A DNA stretch of 64,000 bases from Cordilura impudica (GCA_963682025.1 OY821519.1:135823094-135887093), one strand, 5' to 3'; positions 1 through 11,042 are shown, numbered from the stretch's first letter. Numbers and translations: made by a program. The notes: generated by a model not told the origin, from the letters alone.

Positions 1-58
1 AATGCAAAGCGTAAATGACAAAATATTAGTCACGCGTATAGCTATAAATATGGATTTT

Positions 59-820
59 ATTATACCCAAACCACATAGTGGTATAGGGTGTAATGACTTT
101 TTGCTGCTGTTTGTAACTACCTCTTTTATTATACCGATCGAATCGGAATCACTAACTGATTCGATTTAACTATGTCCGTCCGTCCGTCTGTGTGTCCATG
201 TAAAGCTTGTAATCAAACTACAGGTCGCAAATATGAATATATTTTGCTGAGAATTGGTGTATAAGCTTCTATCGGCCATAGGATGAACGCTGTTGAAATT
301 GGTGAGAATCGGTCCATGTTCAGACCTAGCCCCTATACAAATGACCCTTATGAAATCGACATAAATTGCCATAAGATCCAAATTGGCATTGTACGCGTTA
401 TTGGGTTTGTATACGTTTATTATATCCATTAATGAGTAGTCCAAAAAATATCCCTATGGGACAATTCTTAGTCATAGGCCCCATATAGAGCTGCTTCCCG
501 ATCTTCACTTAAATCTATCAAAAAACAAAAATATTCCACTGATTCTTCTCAAATTTTGTTTGTATATATTTTTGCAAAATACAAGAGATTTTACCAAACA
601 TAGGATCGGTCCATTTTTGGGCCTAGTCCCCATACAGATATAGCATCCGATATGAACTTTTTCATATCTGCAGCCAAAAAATTAATAAAAATCCCACTCA
701 AATTTGGTTTATGCTTATTTTCTATGTCCAGTTAGTTGGGCCTATGAGATAGGGTCTCTAAACTCATGGTATAGGGTATCATATAGTCGGTCTAGACCGA
801 CTATAATTTTCTTACTTGTT
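59..820 (+). mobile_element. DINE/mini-me-like element, near full length
   Basis: This is one of about sixteen copies or fragments of the same element in the window. I define plus as running from the TTATACCC end to the CTTACTTGTT end. It contains a short GTCC/GTCT run near 173-200, a conserved body and a perfect 24-bp palindrome at about 784-807 (arm TATAGTCGGTCT). It ends in CTTACTTGTT. A (GTCY)n core fits the dipteran mini-me elements, which are grouped with DINE-1/Helentrons; that grouping is from family knowledge. The short reading frames here are not genes. The 5' hairpin is unusual: its 18-base interior is inverted relative to other copies. Confidence 0.85.
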
Positions 821-840
821 TCAAAATATAATTCAAAATA

Positions 841-1042
841 TAATTTTTCTACCTAGTCCCCATATAAATATAGCACCCGATATTAACTTTTTCATATCTA
901 CAGCCAAAAAAAAATGGCACTCAAATTTGGTTTACGCTTATTTTCTATATCCAATTAATTGGACCGAAGAGATATGGTCTCTAAACCATGCTATAGGGTA
1001 TCGTATAGTCGGTCTAGACCGACTATGATTTTCTTACTTGTT
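841..1042 (+). mobile_element. DINE-like element, 3' fragment
   Basis: This second, 5'-truncated copy follows the previous one almost directly. It keeps the segment beginning around CTAGTCCCCATATA, the palindrome with AGTCGGTC arms, and the CTTACTTGTT end. It has diverged from the neighbouring copy by several substitutions, so it is not a recent duplication of it. Confidence 0.8.
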
Positions 1043-1323
1043 TTTTGTAGAATCGCTGACAACCTATGCTAATTCTCAACATTTCTGCGAAGTTATAAAA
1101 TAAAGTGTTATACAGTTTTGTTGACTTTAATTGTAATGCTTTTATTTTTCAATAATAACTCGTTATTTTTCGGTGACAATATTTCAATGAAATTCAAACG
1201 GAATGAAAAGCCTTTGCGTACTACTCCAGCAATAAATGATTGTACGAAGGCTACAAATATGTATATTATTAATTAATAAAAAAAATTTTAGAAATTTGTA
1301 AAAATAGCATATATTTGTAAAAA

Positions 1324-1396
1324 GCGCCCCCGTAGGTGAGTAGGTAACGTGCTTGCCTATCATGCGGGGATCGTGGGTTCGATTCCCTCCAGAAGC
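1324..1396 (+). ncRNA. tRNA-like sequence (tRNA pseudogene or SINE head)
   Basis: The segment has an A-box-like TAGGTGAGTAGG near 1333 and a good B box, GGTTCGATTCC, at about 1376-1386, roughly 42 bases apart as in tRNA genes. CTTGC and GCGGG can form a five-pair stem (with G-T pairs) around a seven-base loop CTATCAT, which would place ATC as anticodon. The T arm GGG-TTCGATT-CCC is good. The acceptor ends do not pair well, so a functional tRNA is unlikely. A tRNA-derived SINE or a tRNA pseudogene is the better reading. Confidence 0.45.
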
Positions 1397-1494
1397 TTTG
1401 GGCTTAATGTCCATAACAGTTGCAAAGAATCATAACATGTTTGAAAACTCGATTCTTTTACTACCACAACACATAATGCTCAGGGAAAAATTCG

Positions 1495-2602
1495 CTTGTA
1501 TTGATATTTGACACTACCAAAAATATTTGACCTCGACCCACCTGTTTTCGCCGATCGACTCAGAATCACTTTCTGAGTTGTTTTAGCGGTGAAACTATAG
1601 GCCCAAATATTTTGATGAAATTTGGTGTATAAACTTTTATCAGCCTTAGAACGAATACTATTGAAATTGGTGAAAATCGATGCATCTTCAGACAACTTTA
1701 ATTGCCATATAATCAAAATTTTGACATAGATCTTGGTCAAATTTGGATTTTATATGTTAATTACATCCATTAATATGTAGTCTAAAAATAAACCTTATAG
1801 GACCGTTTTTAGTCATAACCCCCATATAAAGCTGATTCCAGATCTTCACTTAAATCTATCAAAAAACAAAAATATTGCACATATATTTTTCAAATTTCGA
1901 TTCCCCAGGGGATTCCCCCTACAAATGCAGTAAATTGTGTTGATTTCAGGAAAATAGGTTATGGGAAGGAGGAATGAGGGAATAGGGTTTGTGGATATTT
2001 GACTTAAATTTTATTAGATTGTAACTCTCAGGAAAGACTTTTGCGGGGAGTTCATTCCATACACAATGCGCTGTGGAATCAACTGGACAATAGACTACAA
2101 AGTAATGTGATCTACTAGAGAAGCGGGTAGAGTGAACAGAAACTCGGGCACTAGGAATGAGTTTACTGATCTCAGAAGAACATTTCACATGATAGTATCT
2201 ATAGAATAGTGCTACACTACCCACATTCCGACGATGTTCCAACGAGTCAATAGAGTTGGATACCCTACTGTCATTAATGCCCGAACCTCCAAAAGCCTAG
2301 GACTGCAATTGAAGGAAAATGAATGACAAATGTTATGTTGCGGTCATATGCGGAAGAGAATATAGGATTGAATGGTTAATGAAGAAGGATTGTGTATATG
2401 TTTTTGAACAAGTAAGTGACTTTATCCAACATGGTCAGATCGGTTCATGTTTCGATCCAGTCCCAAAAATTTAATAACAGTGCCAATGAAATTGGGTTTA
2501 CGTTTAATTTCTTTATTCAATTAGTTGGTCCTAAGACCCTTTCTCTAAACGCATTGTTTGGAGTATCGTATGGTCGACTATAATGTTCTTGCTTGTTATT
2601 AG
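1495..2602 (+). mobile_element. Divergent DINE-like element, interrupted
   Basis: The part at 1495-1900 matches the body of the DINE-like family (CCAAAAATATTTGACC, the GATCGACTCAGAATCAC motif, the CTTCACTTAAATCTATC motif). The 3' part resumes at about 2440-2602, ending TCGACTATAATGTTCTTGCTTGTT. The intervening ~530 bases carry a LINE 3' end on the other strand, so this looks like one old copy split by a later insertion. It lacks the GTCC microsatellite and its palindrome has decayed. Confidence 0.6.
1946..2278 (-). pseudogene. LINE 3' end (C-terminal tail of a non-LTR retrotransposon ORF2)
   Basis: The minus-strand frame contains EHRRNVGSVALFYRYYHVKC, then SRSHYFVV and, near the end, VWNELPAKVFP followed by YNLIKFKSNIHK. 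This order (RR-GS-LFYRYYHG-C, RSH, WN-LP--VFP--YNL--FKS) is the usual C-terminal tail of insect ORF2 proteins in the Jockey/CR1/I group; this is from family knowledge. No reverse transcriptase domain is present, so it is a 5'-truncated insertion. It lies inside a DINE-like element on the opposite strand. Confidence 0.6.
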
Positions 2603-2689
2603 ATCTGTTTGGTGTGTGTATGTCTGTACGGTAAAAATTTTCCAATCGATGTTTCAATAACTTCCAGCGTCTGGGAACTTAAAATATAG

Positions 2690-3255
2690 CTTGGAACTGG
2701 ATGACGTGGTACTTTCTACAAAGATTAATTATTTATCATCGCATATTTGGAGTACTATGAAAGAAAAGCATTGTGAAACTTTGTACGAATACATTAATTG
2801 CCAATAAAGTAATAAATTATTATCAAATATATTAAATAGTCGCACTCTAAATGGGCGTGTTAGTGGCATTTTACATAGAAAAATTAACTGGAAAACTATG
2901 AAAGCGGCACCCATGAAACATAGTGTGAACCTAATGAATTATGGATTGGGGTAAACGAGTGAAAAATGAGCGTAAGGGAGCAGGTGGTCATAGCACGTAA
3001 ATATTTATCATATATTTGGAATACACTGATAATAAAGTTCCTGAACGCTTGCTCGAGTACATTAATTACTGATGTGAGTAGTTGAACTTAAAATGGTGGA
3101 GTCGTATCATGGGGTATAGCACCGCTTTTACATAAACTTTCTGCAGTATTATGCAACCGAAAGTCTTGGAACTTAAATTGAGCAAATGAATTCTCATTCA
3201 TAATCTCATGGAGATGTTTCAAACCAAATGCCGAGTTGCACTCACGCGACATTAA
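2690..3255. repeat. Degenerate tandem repeat resembling the 20.9-21.25 kb repeat
   Basis: Two or more loose copies of a unit of about 200-300 bases can be seen. Shared words are ATTATTTATCATCGCATATTTGGAGTAC versus AAATATTTATCATATATTTGGAATAC, AATACATTAATTGCC versus GAGTACATTAATTACTG, and a GGGCGTG block. Similar GGGCGTGGCACC and TTGAGTATTATGA words occur at 20.9-21.25 kb. No coding capacity is seen. The alignment is by eye. Confidence 0.35.
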
Positions 3256-3539
3256 AAAGCCAAAAATAATATTTTAAACAAATAAGTAATAATATTTGAA
3301 GTTTTTTAGATGGTCGCAAAAGAATAAGATAATTGCCTCCAGCAATAGACAGATTCCCAGCCCCATATATAGTGTCCTGAAAATTTGTGATTAAGAATTT
3401 TGAAGAGTTATGAAAATATTTTTAAGATTTAAACCGAAAATTTAGGATGAATAAAATAGATCAGAATTATTCTTTACTATTTACGATTTTCGCTGAAAAT
3501 CTTACAATGTCAATGACCAGGTATTATTTATACAAAATG

Positions 3540-5955
3540 AAATTAATAAGATATTTTATGACTGCGTGCCTGAAAAAACTAAACCTGTCAAGGCTATTCA
3601 GCCACCATGGTTCAATACCATAATCAAGCAACTAATTGCTGAACGTGATGCTGCCTACAAGAGATGGAAAAAGTATAAAACGCCATATTTACAATCGATA
3701 TTTAAATCCCTAAGAAAGAAAGTTGTGGACAATATAAAAATATCAAAATCAATATTTTATACTCGTAAATTCTCTTCCTCGATTGGAAGTAGAAGTAAAT
3801 GGAAAGAGATTCGTGCCATAGGCATAGGAGTTAAAAACAATAGTACTATTAACTCCGATATTGATTTAGCATATTTAAATAATTGTTTTGTTGACATTAA
3901 AATACCAAAACCTATTATAAATATATGTATATGAAGAAATATCTACTGTTCCTGTCGAGAATACATTCTGCTTTCGTTGTATTGATCAACATGAAGTTTT
4001 TAAAATTTCTAACTCAATAAAATCAAACGCTACTGGTATGGATGGAATAAACACTTATGCCGTTTTCTTTTCTGGCAAAAAATGTTGCCCTTTTTTTGCC
4101 CTTTTTTGGAAAAGTATATTTTTTATACACTCTGAATTAAGAGCAACCTTATATTATATATTAATCGAAAGGTCTCAAAGTGCTGTGTTCATAAATGCAA
4201 AAAAATTTTTATTATTATCCTCTTGGAAGTCAGAGGGTGAAAATATTCAAAAAAGGGGAACAATTGGGAAATATTCTCACACTATGACCTGCAAAAAGTC
4301 AATGGCTGGAATTTTTTGTGATTTACGATGGCTCGACTTTGAGACCTATCGATTGATGTATAAGATAAGGTTGCTTTTAATTCAGAATATATAAAGAAAT
4401 ACACTTTTCGAAGAAAGGGCAAAAAAAGGGCGACATTTTTTGTCAGAAAAGAAAACGGCAAAAGTTTTTAAAAATGATTTTCGTCAAACTACTGCCATTT
4501 CTCACATACATATTTAACACGGTGCTTACAACAATCGATATATCCTGCTGAGTGCAAGAAAGCTAAAATATTTCCAATAACTAAAACCAACAATGAATAT
4601 CGTCCAATTGCTATATTACCGTTTTTGTCAAAAATTCTTGAAAAACTTATGTCTTTACAAATGGATGAATATCTTACTAGATACGGTCTATTATCTGAAG
4701 AACAATCAGGTTTTAGACATGGCAGAGGATGCGTTACAGCATTGATAGACGTTGTTGCGTATCTAAGAGCCAAATTAGATGGAAACATGGTATGCTTTCT
4801 AGTGCTTCTAGATCACAGTAAAGCCTTTGATACTCATCTCTAAACTAAAAAATCTGTTTAATTTTTCAGACTCTGCGTGCAAATTAATACTTTCTTATCT
4901 TAGTGAGAGATATCAAACTGTTACATTAAATGGTAAAACATCAGATGCCCTGTTAGCCGATCGTGGAGTGCCGCAAGGCTCTATCTTATGTCCATTACTA
5001 TTTTGCATATACATAAACGATTTGCCAAATGTTCCAACAACCTGTTCAATCAGTATGTATGCAGATGATGAGCAATTGTATGCTACCACTAATGTTAATG
5101 AAGTTCTAAACTGCACAAACTACATAAACATGGATCTAGAAAAGATACACAATTGGCCTAGAATGAATGGCTTATGCCTCAATTTTCATATCAAGAAACA
5201 ATCTTAATATTAATGCCAACCTAATGATCAATAGTACACCTATTGAGTTTGTTAAGTATGCCAAAAACCTTGGAATTATTTTCAATACTGACCTCTCGTG
5301 GAAAACCCATATAAATATAACCGTTGGAAAGGTCCACGCAATGCTTAGGAATCTTTGGGCTGTTCAAACGTCAACATCTCTTGAAATAAGAATGCTACTG
5401 GCAAAAACATAATTAATTCCTGTTGTACTATACGTCTGTGAAATATTCGCTAACTGTGATAATGATGATTTTTATAAATTTAAAGTTGCATACAATAATA
5501 TTGCTCGGTACATATTTATCAAACGTCGTGACCACATTTCTGATTATACATATCGGATAAACAATATGTGTTTTAAAGATTTGCTCAATTATAGATGTCT
5601 TTGGAACAATCTACCTTTTAATGTTCAAATACAATGCAACACACATTGCTTCAAAATTCAAATAAAAAGATATACGTATCAATTATAATTAAAATTTTAA
5701 TTTCTGTCCTAAAAATATATTTTTCTTTTCTTTGTTTATTTTATATTATTATAATGATTGTTATTTCTTAATCATTTCTTTTTAATGTTTTTTATACTTA
5801 GTGTACTCAAAACAGTTATACATACATAATATTAATATTTGTATTTGTTAATCTTCAGTACTATTGTCAACTATCCTCTAGCACTATAATATATAAGACT
5901 TATGTCTTGTTGTGCTAGAATTACAATAATAAATAATAAATAAAATAAAATATTT
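3540..5955 (+). pseudogene. Decayed non-LTR retrotransposon (LINE), reverse transcriptase region to 3' end
   Basis: Pieces of an ORF2 appear in order. At 3566-3934 is the linker upstream of the reverse transcriptase (QPPWFNTIIKQLIAERD...YKRWKKYK). At 4560-4840 are EYRPIAILPFLSKILEKL and LLSEEQSGFRHGRGCVTAL, then LLDHSKAFDT. At 4827-5207 are RGVPQGSILCPLLFCIYIND and the catalytic MYADD box. A C-terminal tail (NIARYIF, NNLPFNVQ) runs to about 5690. The 3' end is an A-rich AATAATAAATAATAAATAAA tract near 5930-5950. Frame changes, a small deletion after KAFDT and a MITE insertion at 4058-4460 show it is dead. It belongs to the Jockey/CR1/I-like insect group; I cannot fix the clade. The 5' part is missing. 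Confidence 0.85.
4058..4460. mobile_element. Long-hairpin MITE inserted in the LINE
   Basis: The two halves are inverted copies. TGCCGTTTTCTTTTCTGGCA at the left pairs with the reverse complement of TGTCAGAAAAGAAAACGGCA at the right. The match continues inwards through the GGCAACATTT/CCCTTT segment, GAATTAAGAGCAACCTTAT and GGTCTCAAAGT, giving arms of about 130 bases. It splits the LINE frame: ATGMDGIN before it continues as FVKLLPFLTYIFNTVLTT after it. There is no coding capacity. I could not identify a clear target duplication. Confidence 0.75.
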
Positions 5956-6166
5956 TCATAATTATTAAAAATTCAAATTGACAAACTTTCAGCGTATTAA
6001 ACAATATAAAAATAATATAGGTACCAAAAAATAATACTTCATAATATTATTATAAAACATAAGTTTAAGATGGGCACCTTAAACACGTTACAACTAATTT
6101 GTTTTCATATACTTAAGTATTTATTCTATGAAAATTTATAGGTTTCTTATAGCTAAATTAATATTA
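5956..6166. other. AT-rich spacer without recognised features
   Basis: This is AT-rich sequence between the LINE tail and the CACAGTG-ended element. I see no open frame, repeat or structured element. Confidence 0.4.
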
Positions 6167-7084
6167 CACAGTGATAAAAAAAAATAATAAAATAGAAATA
6201 CCTTGAATGCGATACTGTTTTATGGTAGGTCTTGTCGGGTACAACAAGACTCTGTCCTCGAAATTTGTGAAACACTTCCAAAGTCTTGAGTTATGGGTAA
6301 AAAACGAGATTTCGTCCTTTTTGTCCACTTAATCAGTAACATTGTTGAATATCAAATCAGCGGATTAAGAAAGACGAAACTGAGGCATTTCGAAAGCAGT
6401 GACTTGGTATTTGAGTGATATTGAGACATCTATGCGCATTAGGTTGTCCCGAATTTCTTTTTTTTGGATTTCCCTAACGCAAGACCTCTTAAAATTTGCG
6501 TAATTGATCGTAGATTCCCAAAATGATTTTAAAAATAAAAAGAAACAATATCTTTAGGGTTCTACCGATCTTCAAAGTTTTAAAAAGTAGTTATTTTCAT
6601 GATTATATTTCCCTATCCTTAATTTCGACACCTAAACTAAATATACCACGACTATATATAACAACAACACTTTAACGGCGACTACGAATTTGCTAGACAC
6701 AGTGGAGTTCGTTTATAACGTACACCGGTTATAAAGAATTTTTTATAAAAAAAAAAAATCCGGGAAAAAAATTTTTTCCGGACCCAAAACATTCACTTTC
6801 AAATTATATACCAATTATTACAGTTATAGCGAACTCTTGTTTATTACGAACCAGTTTTTAAGTTCCTTTTATAGTTACAGCTTACTCCCTAAAATATAGA
6901 AACCCTTGAACATGAAAAAAATAAAAAATCTGGCAACACTTCGAAATCACTTGTTATATTTATTAATACCAAAATACGTAAATTGGGGTTTCCCCAAAAA
7001 AGAAAACTAAAAAAACTAAACTAATTTATAATACATTAGTCAGTTGAGTTACAGTATTAAGAGCGGTGTTTGTGATTTAAAAAA

Positions 7085-9303
7085 ATGAGTTCGAGGCGTA
7101 GTGAGACAACTTGTGTTATATTGGGACCATATAAGGAACTTGATGATCGGCAGCTACCAACTATAAGAGACGTTCTTAAATATATTTTATTTATCAAGTA
7201 TAACATGAAATTAAAGTATAATGGAAAAGATCCATCAAATTCAGATATATATGCGATTGTTTTTGAAGAGATTGACAATATTTGGACCAAAGCTTCGATT
7301 CCAATCGTAACAAAGGAACGAGTTATTCAGTTACTCAAATCCTATTTCGAAAAGTACCTCCATTTGAAAAGATACCCCAAAAGCAAACGAAAAAATGGTT
7401 TCGAAAACAAACTAAAGTGTTTTTTGGAGTCATCTGAGAAGCTTTTCGACGTTGCTGCTTGCAAATGCACTTCATTTGAATTTTGTTCTTGTTTAAAACT
7501 AAGAAAGTTCGAATCAATGAAAGAAGTTTTTTGTTGGATCAAAGAAATTACAGAAAAATGGTTATATGTGGAGTTGATAAAATAGAAACAGCTCGATTAA
7601 TAAAACGAAAGCAGAGACAAACTGAACATTCCATAAGGGCAGCAAAAAAGCAGCGTTCTACTCAAGAAACCGATTCTATCCCAGAAAATTGTGTTTCACT
7701 GTGTGAATCTTCCCTAGAAACGTATCCGATAACGGAGGCATCTCCCACTAACATACTTTCGCCAGATACACCTTCGACTTCAACGACGAATCGGAATACA
7801 TTGCCGTTGCCAACAGTTGCTAAGGTCTGTGATAGATACGGTTTATCGACTCGCTCTGCTGCTGCTGTTGCTTCTGCGGTTTTGACTGACTTCGGCTTAA
7901 TTTCTACCGAAAATTTAACTCTGGTAATCGATAAAAACAAAATACACAGAGCTGTATCTAAAGTCCGGAAAGAAAATTCAAAAGACATTGGAAATATTGT
8001 TATTAAAAGCATTTACTTTGATGGACGAAAAGACAAGACTCTGATAAGTGAGAAAATAGGGGATCGTTACCATCGCAAAGAAATTTTAGAAGAACACATC
8101 TCAATTTTAGCAGAACCTGGATCAATTTATTTGGGTCACACAACGCCAAGTCGTGGCACTGCAAAGGGCATTCTAACTTCGATCACAACTTTATTAGAAG
8201 ATAAAGGTTGGAATTTAGATGACGTGATTTGCATTGGATGTGACGGAACTGCAACTAATACCGGTTGGAAGGGTGGCGTTATTCAATATTTGGAGAAGTA
8301 TTTGAAGAGACCGCTACAATGGTGTGTTTGTATGCTCCATGCCAATGAGTTACCCCTTCGTCATTTATTCTTGACTTTAGATGGTTGCACTTCGGGACCT
8401 AGAGAATATTCCGGACTTATTGGAAAACAATTAGTTACTTGTGAAAATGAAACAACGGTGTCTTTTTGTGCGGTGGCTGGTAATTTGCCTGACTTGCCGA
8501 AAAATGTGGTCGATCAACTAAGTACGGATCAAAAATATCTTTATGAGATATGTAAAGCTGTTCAAACTGGTTATTGTAGTCCTGAGCTGGCAAACCGAAA
8601 ACCTGGAAAAATTGCGCACTCGAGATGGCTTACCTTTGCTAATCGTCTACTCAGAGTTTACGTAAGTACCCTTAATCCATCAGAAAAATTGCAACTACTT
8701 GTCAATTACGTTGTTAAAGTATACGCTCCGATTTGGTTTCTAATCAAACAAAAAACGTCTTTTAAAGAAGGAGCCAAACATATTTTTCATCTGATTTTGT
8801 ACTCTCGTTTTTTACCCGAAAATATGCGATCAGTTGTGGATTCTGTTATCGAAAGAAATGCTTTTTTTGCTCACCCGGAAAATCTACTTGTCAGTATGCT
8901 GTTTGATGATAGAGACCACATTCGGGAGCTGGCATTGCAAAGAATAATTAAAGCTAGAGAAGCTGAAAGTACCACTAAACACAGAATATTTAAACCACCA
9001 AAAATTAACTTCTCTGCTGGAGATTACACCGAAATTATTATATGGCACGAGTGTGGGGTTACAGCACCGCCGGTTCTTCGGTATATTTCTAATGATGACC
9101 TTCAAATCATGGCAAAAGATAACAGCTTGGAAATTGTTGACTTTCCTTGTCACACACAAGCTGTGGAAAGATGTGTTGAACTGGTAACAGATGCCTCTCA
9201 AAGTGTAACTAACGCTGCTTCTAGAGATGGCCTTATTAGAACCAGGTTGAAATCACGAGCAGAAATGCCAAATTTTTGTCAAAAAAATATGTTTACATTT
9301 TAA
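7085..9303 (+). CDS. Transposase-like protein in two overlapping frames
   Basis: Frame 1 (7085-7585) starts at ATG and carries an N-terminal region with a Cys cluster, CKCTSFEFCSC, at about residues 126-136. Frame 2 runs to 9303 and contains KKVRINERSFLLDQRN, a serine/threonine-rich linker, VCDRYGLSTRSAAAVASAVL, SIYFDGRKD, CDGTATNTGWKGGVI, LKRPLQWCVCMLHANELP, RKPGKIAHSRWLTFANRLLR and finally HTQAVERC. The D in FDGRKD, the D in CDGT and the E in VERC are candidate catalytic acids of an RNase H-like DDE fold; that is inference from position. I recognise the pattern as a widespread arthropod transposon protein but cannot name its superfamily (IS3EU-, Dada- and hAT-like are candidates to test). 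A -1 shift at 7492-7498 would join the frames into about 739 residues. A decayed relative lies at 58.1-59.7 kb. Confidence 0.75.
7492..7498 (+). promoter_or_regulatory. Candidate -1 frameshift heptamer (T TTA AAA)
   Basis: In frame 1 the codons are TGT TTA AAA CTA, so the heptamer is phased exactly as X XXY YYZ. Slipping back one base moves reading to TTT AAA ACT AAG, which is frame 2, at the point where the family sequence appears to continue (CSCLK-TKKVR). I see no strong stem or pseudoknot 5-9 bases downstream; only a weak GAATCAA/TTGGATC pairing is possible. A simple one-base indel in an A run would look the same. Confidence 0.4.
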
Positions 9304-9591
9304 GTTTTAGTCATTTATTATAAGTTTTATTTTATTGTACATTAATTGCAAGTATAAAATATATTAATAAAATAAATTTGTATCTCGTTTTTTTTTTATT
9401 TATTATTTTAAGCATACGGTTTAGGTTTGTAAAAACGTTTTCAAAAGTAGAGCCCTCAAGATGGCATGTAATTGGATTTTTATTACTTCTACCGTGGTCT
9501 GTGTAAAATTACGCAAATTTTGATACCTCTTGCGAAAGTGTGGCTCGAAAAACCATTTTTCTCATTCAAGGACGGGACAGCCTAATGCGCA

Positions 9592-10335
9592 TTCCTCTAT
9601 CAAACTCAGTTTCTTAATAAATTCTTTATTTCTCAACTTTGGAGATGTTTTCATACATTTTTTATTTATGAACCGTACAATTTATGAATTTATCATAAAA
9701 GTATGTTTATTTATGAGTGAAATTCAGCTTTGGTTTAAAAAATCCATTAAAAATTTACTGAGTTATTAAACTATTAATACAAAAAAAAACATTTTTAAAT
9801 AAATGCATGCACACTGTTTTTCGTTTTCTTTTTATGCGCTTTCCGTTTAGTGAAGTTTCTAGTATGATGCAGCTACAATTTTGTGTAGACAATTCATAAT
9901 AGAAAATTGCTAAAACAGTGCTCGCCAAAATTCATTGTTAAAGAGCCATATTTTACTTTTATACAAAACTTTACATTCCACTAAATTAAATATTAAAATA
10001 CTGCAATGGATGAGAACTGGTATTTTACTTGCATTGTATATAGTTCGCATCTTATACTAACTATAATGAACACGTTTGCTACAGAGTCGCAAGTTGAAAA
10101 TCACTGTTATAATTATCCCAAGTTAAAATTTCAACATAAATGTACAATGAGAGCTTAAACTAATGTAAATTTATTGGTTTTTTTATTTGACGTTTTGTTT
10201 ATCACTTTGAAACTGTATAAAAAAAATTTACAAGTTGATCAAATAAATGTGTACAATTAAAACAGAAATGTGAGACAAACGTAAAACATTTTTTCATATT
10301 TGTAGCTTATTTACGGATATCGGTGATATGCGTGA
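9592..10335. other. Interior of the CACAGTG-ended element, no clear gene
   Basis: AT-rich sequence between the nested transposon and the DINE copy. I see no conserved frame. It is bracketed by the inverted ends of the composite element, so it most likely belongs to that element's interior or to an untranslated part. Confidence 0.4.
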
Positions 10336-11042
10336 TTATACCCTATACCACTATGTGGTTTGGGTATAATGACTTTGTGCTGCTGTTTGTAACAACCAAA
10401 AATATTTGACCCAGACCCATCTTTAATTATACCGATCGGATCAGAATCACTTTTTGAGTTGATTTAACAATGTCCGTCCGTCCGTCCGTCCGTCCGTCCG
10501 TCCGTCCGTCCGTCCGTCTGTGTGTCCATGTAAAGCTTGTAATCAAACTGCATAAGATCCAAATTATCATACAAATCTTAGTCAAATTGGGTTTGTATGT
10601 ATATATTACATCCATTAATCAGTAGTCCAAAAATGATCCCTATTGGACAACTCTTAGTCATAGGCCCCATATAGAGCTGCTTCCCGATCTTCACTTAAAT
10701 CTATCAAAAAACAAAAATATTGCACTGATTCTCCTCAAATTTTGTTTGTATATATTTTTGCAAAATTCAAGAGACCTTACCAAACATGGTCAGGATCGGT
10801 CCATTTTTAGGCCTACTCCCCATATAGATATAGCATCCGATATGAACTTTTTCATATCTGCAGCCGAAAAAAATTAATAAAAATCCCACTCAAATTTGGT
10901 TTATGCTTATTTTCTACATCCAGTTAGTTGGGTCTAAGAGATAGGGTCTCTAAACGCATGGTATAGGGTATCGTATCTCTAAACGCATGGTATAGGGTAT
11001 CGTATAGTAGGTCTAGATCGACTATAATTGTCTTACTTGTTA
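10336..11042 (+). mobile_element. DINE-like element with (GTCC)n microsatellite
   Basis: The 5' hairpin end is in normal orientation (TTATACCC...GGGTATAATGAC). It is followed by a (GTCC)n run of about eleven units at 10472-10517, the body, a partly decayed palindrome (GTAGGTCTAGATCGAC) and the CTTACTTGTT end. A 30-bp segment (TCTCTAAACGCATGGTATAG...) is tandemly duplicated near 10945-11003. The copy lies inside the CACAGTG-ended element. Confidence 0.85.

Larger units (their letters stand above)
6439..9585 (+). mobile_element. Near-intact DNA transposon, 6-bp TGCGCA target duplication
   Basis: The left end is TTAGGTTGTCCCG at 6439 and the right end reads inward as TTAGGCTGTCCCG from 9585. 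The exact hexamer TGCGCA flanks both sides (6433-6438 and 9586-9591). A subterminal block, CGCAAGA..TCT..AAAATTTGCGTAATT, at about 6479-6510 is also inverted at the right end (9505-9540). The element is 3147 bp and contains one two-frame transposase gene (7085-9303). Two AATAAA signals lie near 9366-9376. It is nested in the CACAGTG-ended element. The same TTAGG-type ends and hexamer duplications recur at 25.2-29.6 kb and 57.7-60.1 kb. Confidence 0.85.

Noticed and set aside
166..444. Open frames of 60-95 codons across DINE copies (also 44346-44597, 45203-45478, 46274-46519, 52424-52639)
   Set aside because: They are the same translated repeat recurring in many copies, running through the GTCC microsatellite; no sign of a real protein.
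1324..1396. Functional tRNA gene
   Set aside because: Acceptor stem halves do not pair and a 3' terminator is not evident; kept only as tRNA-like.
4038..4394. 118-codon frame as a gene
   Set aside because: It lies across the long-hairpin MITE, whose two arms explain the sequence.
7335..7542. Minus-strand frames opposite the transposase gene
   Set aside because: Shadows of the coding strand with no motifs.
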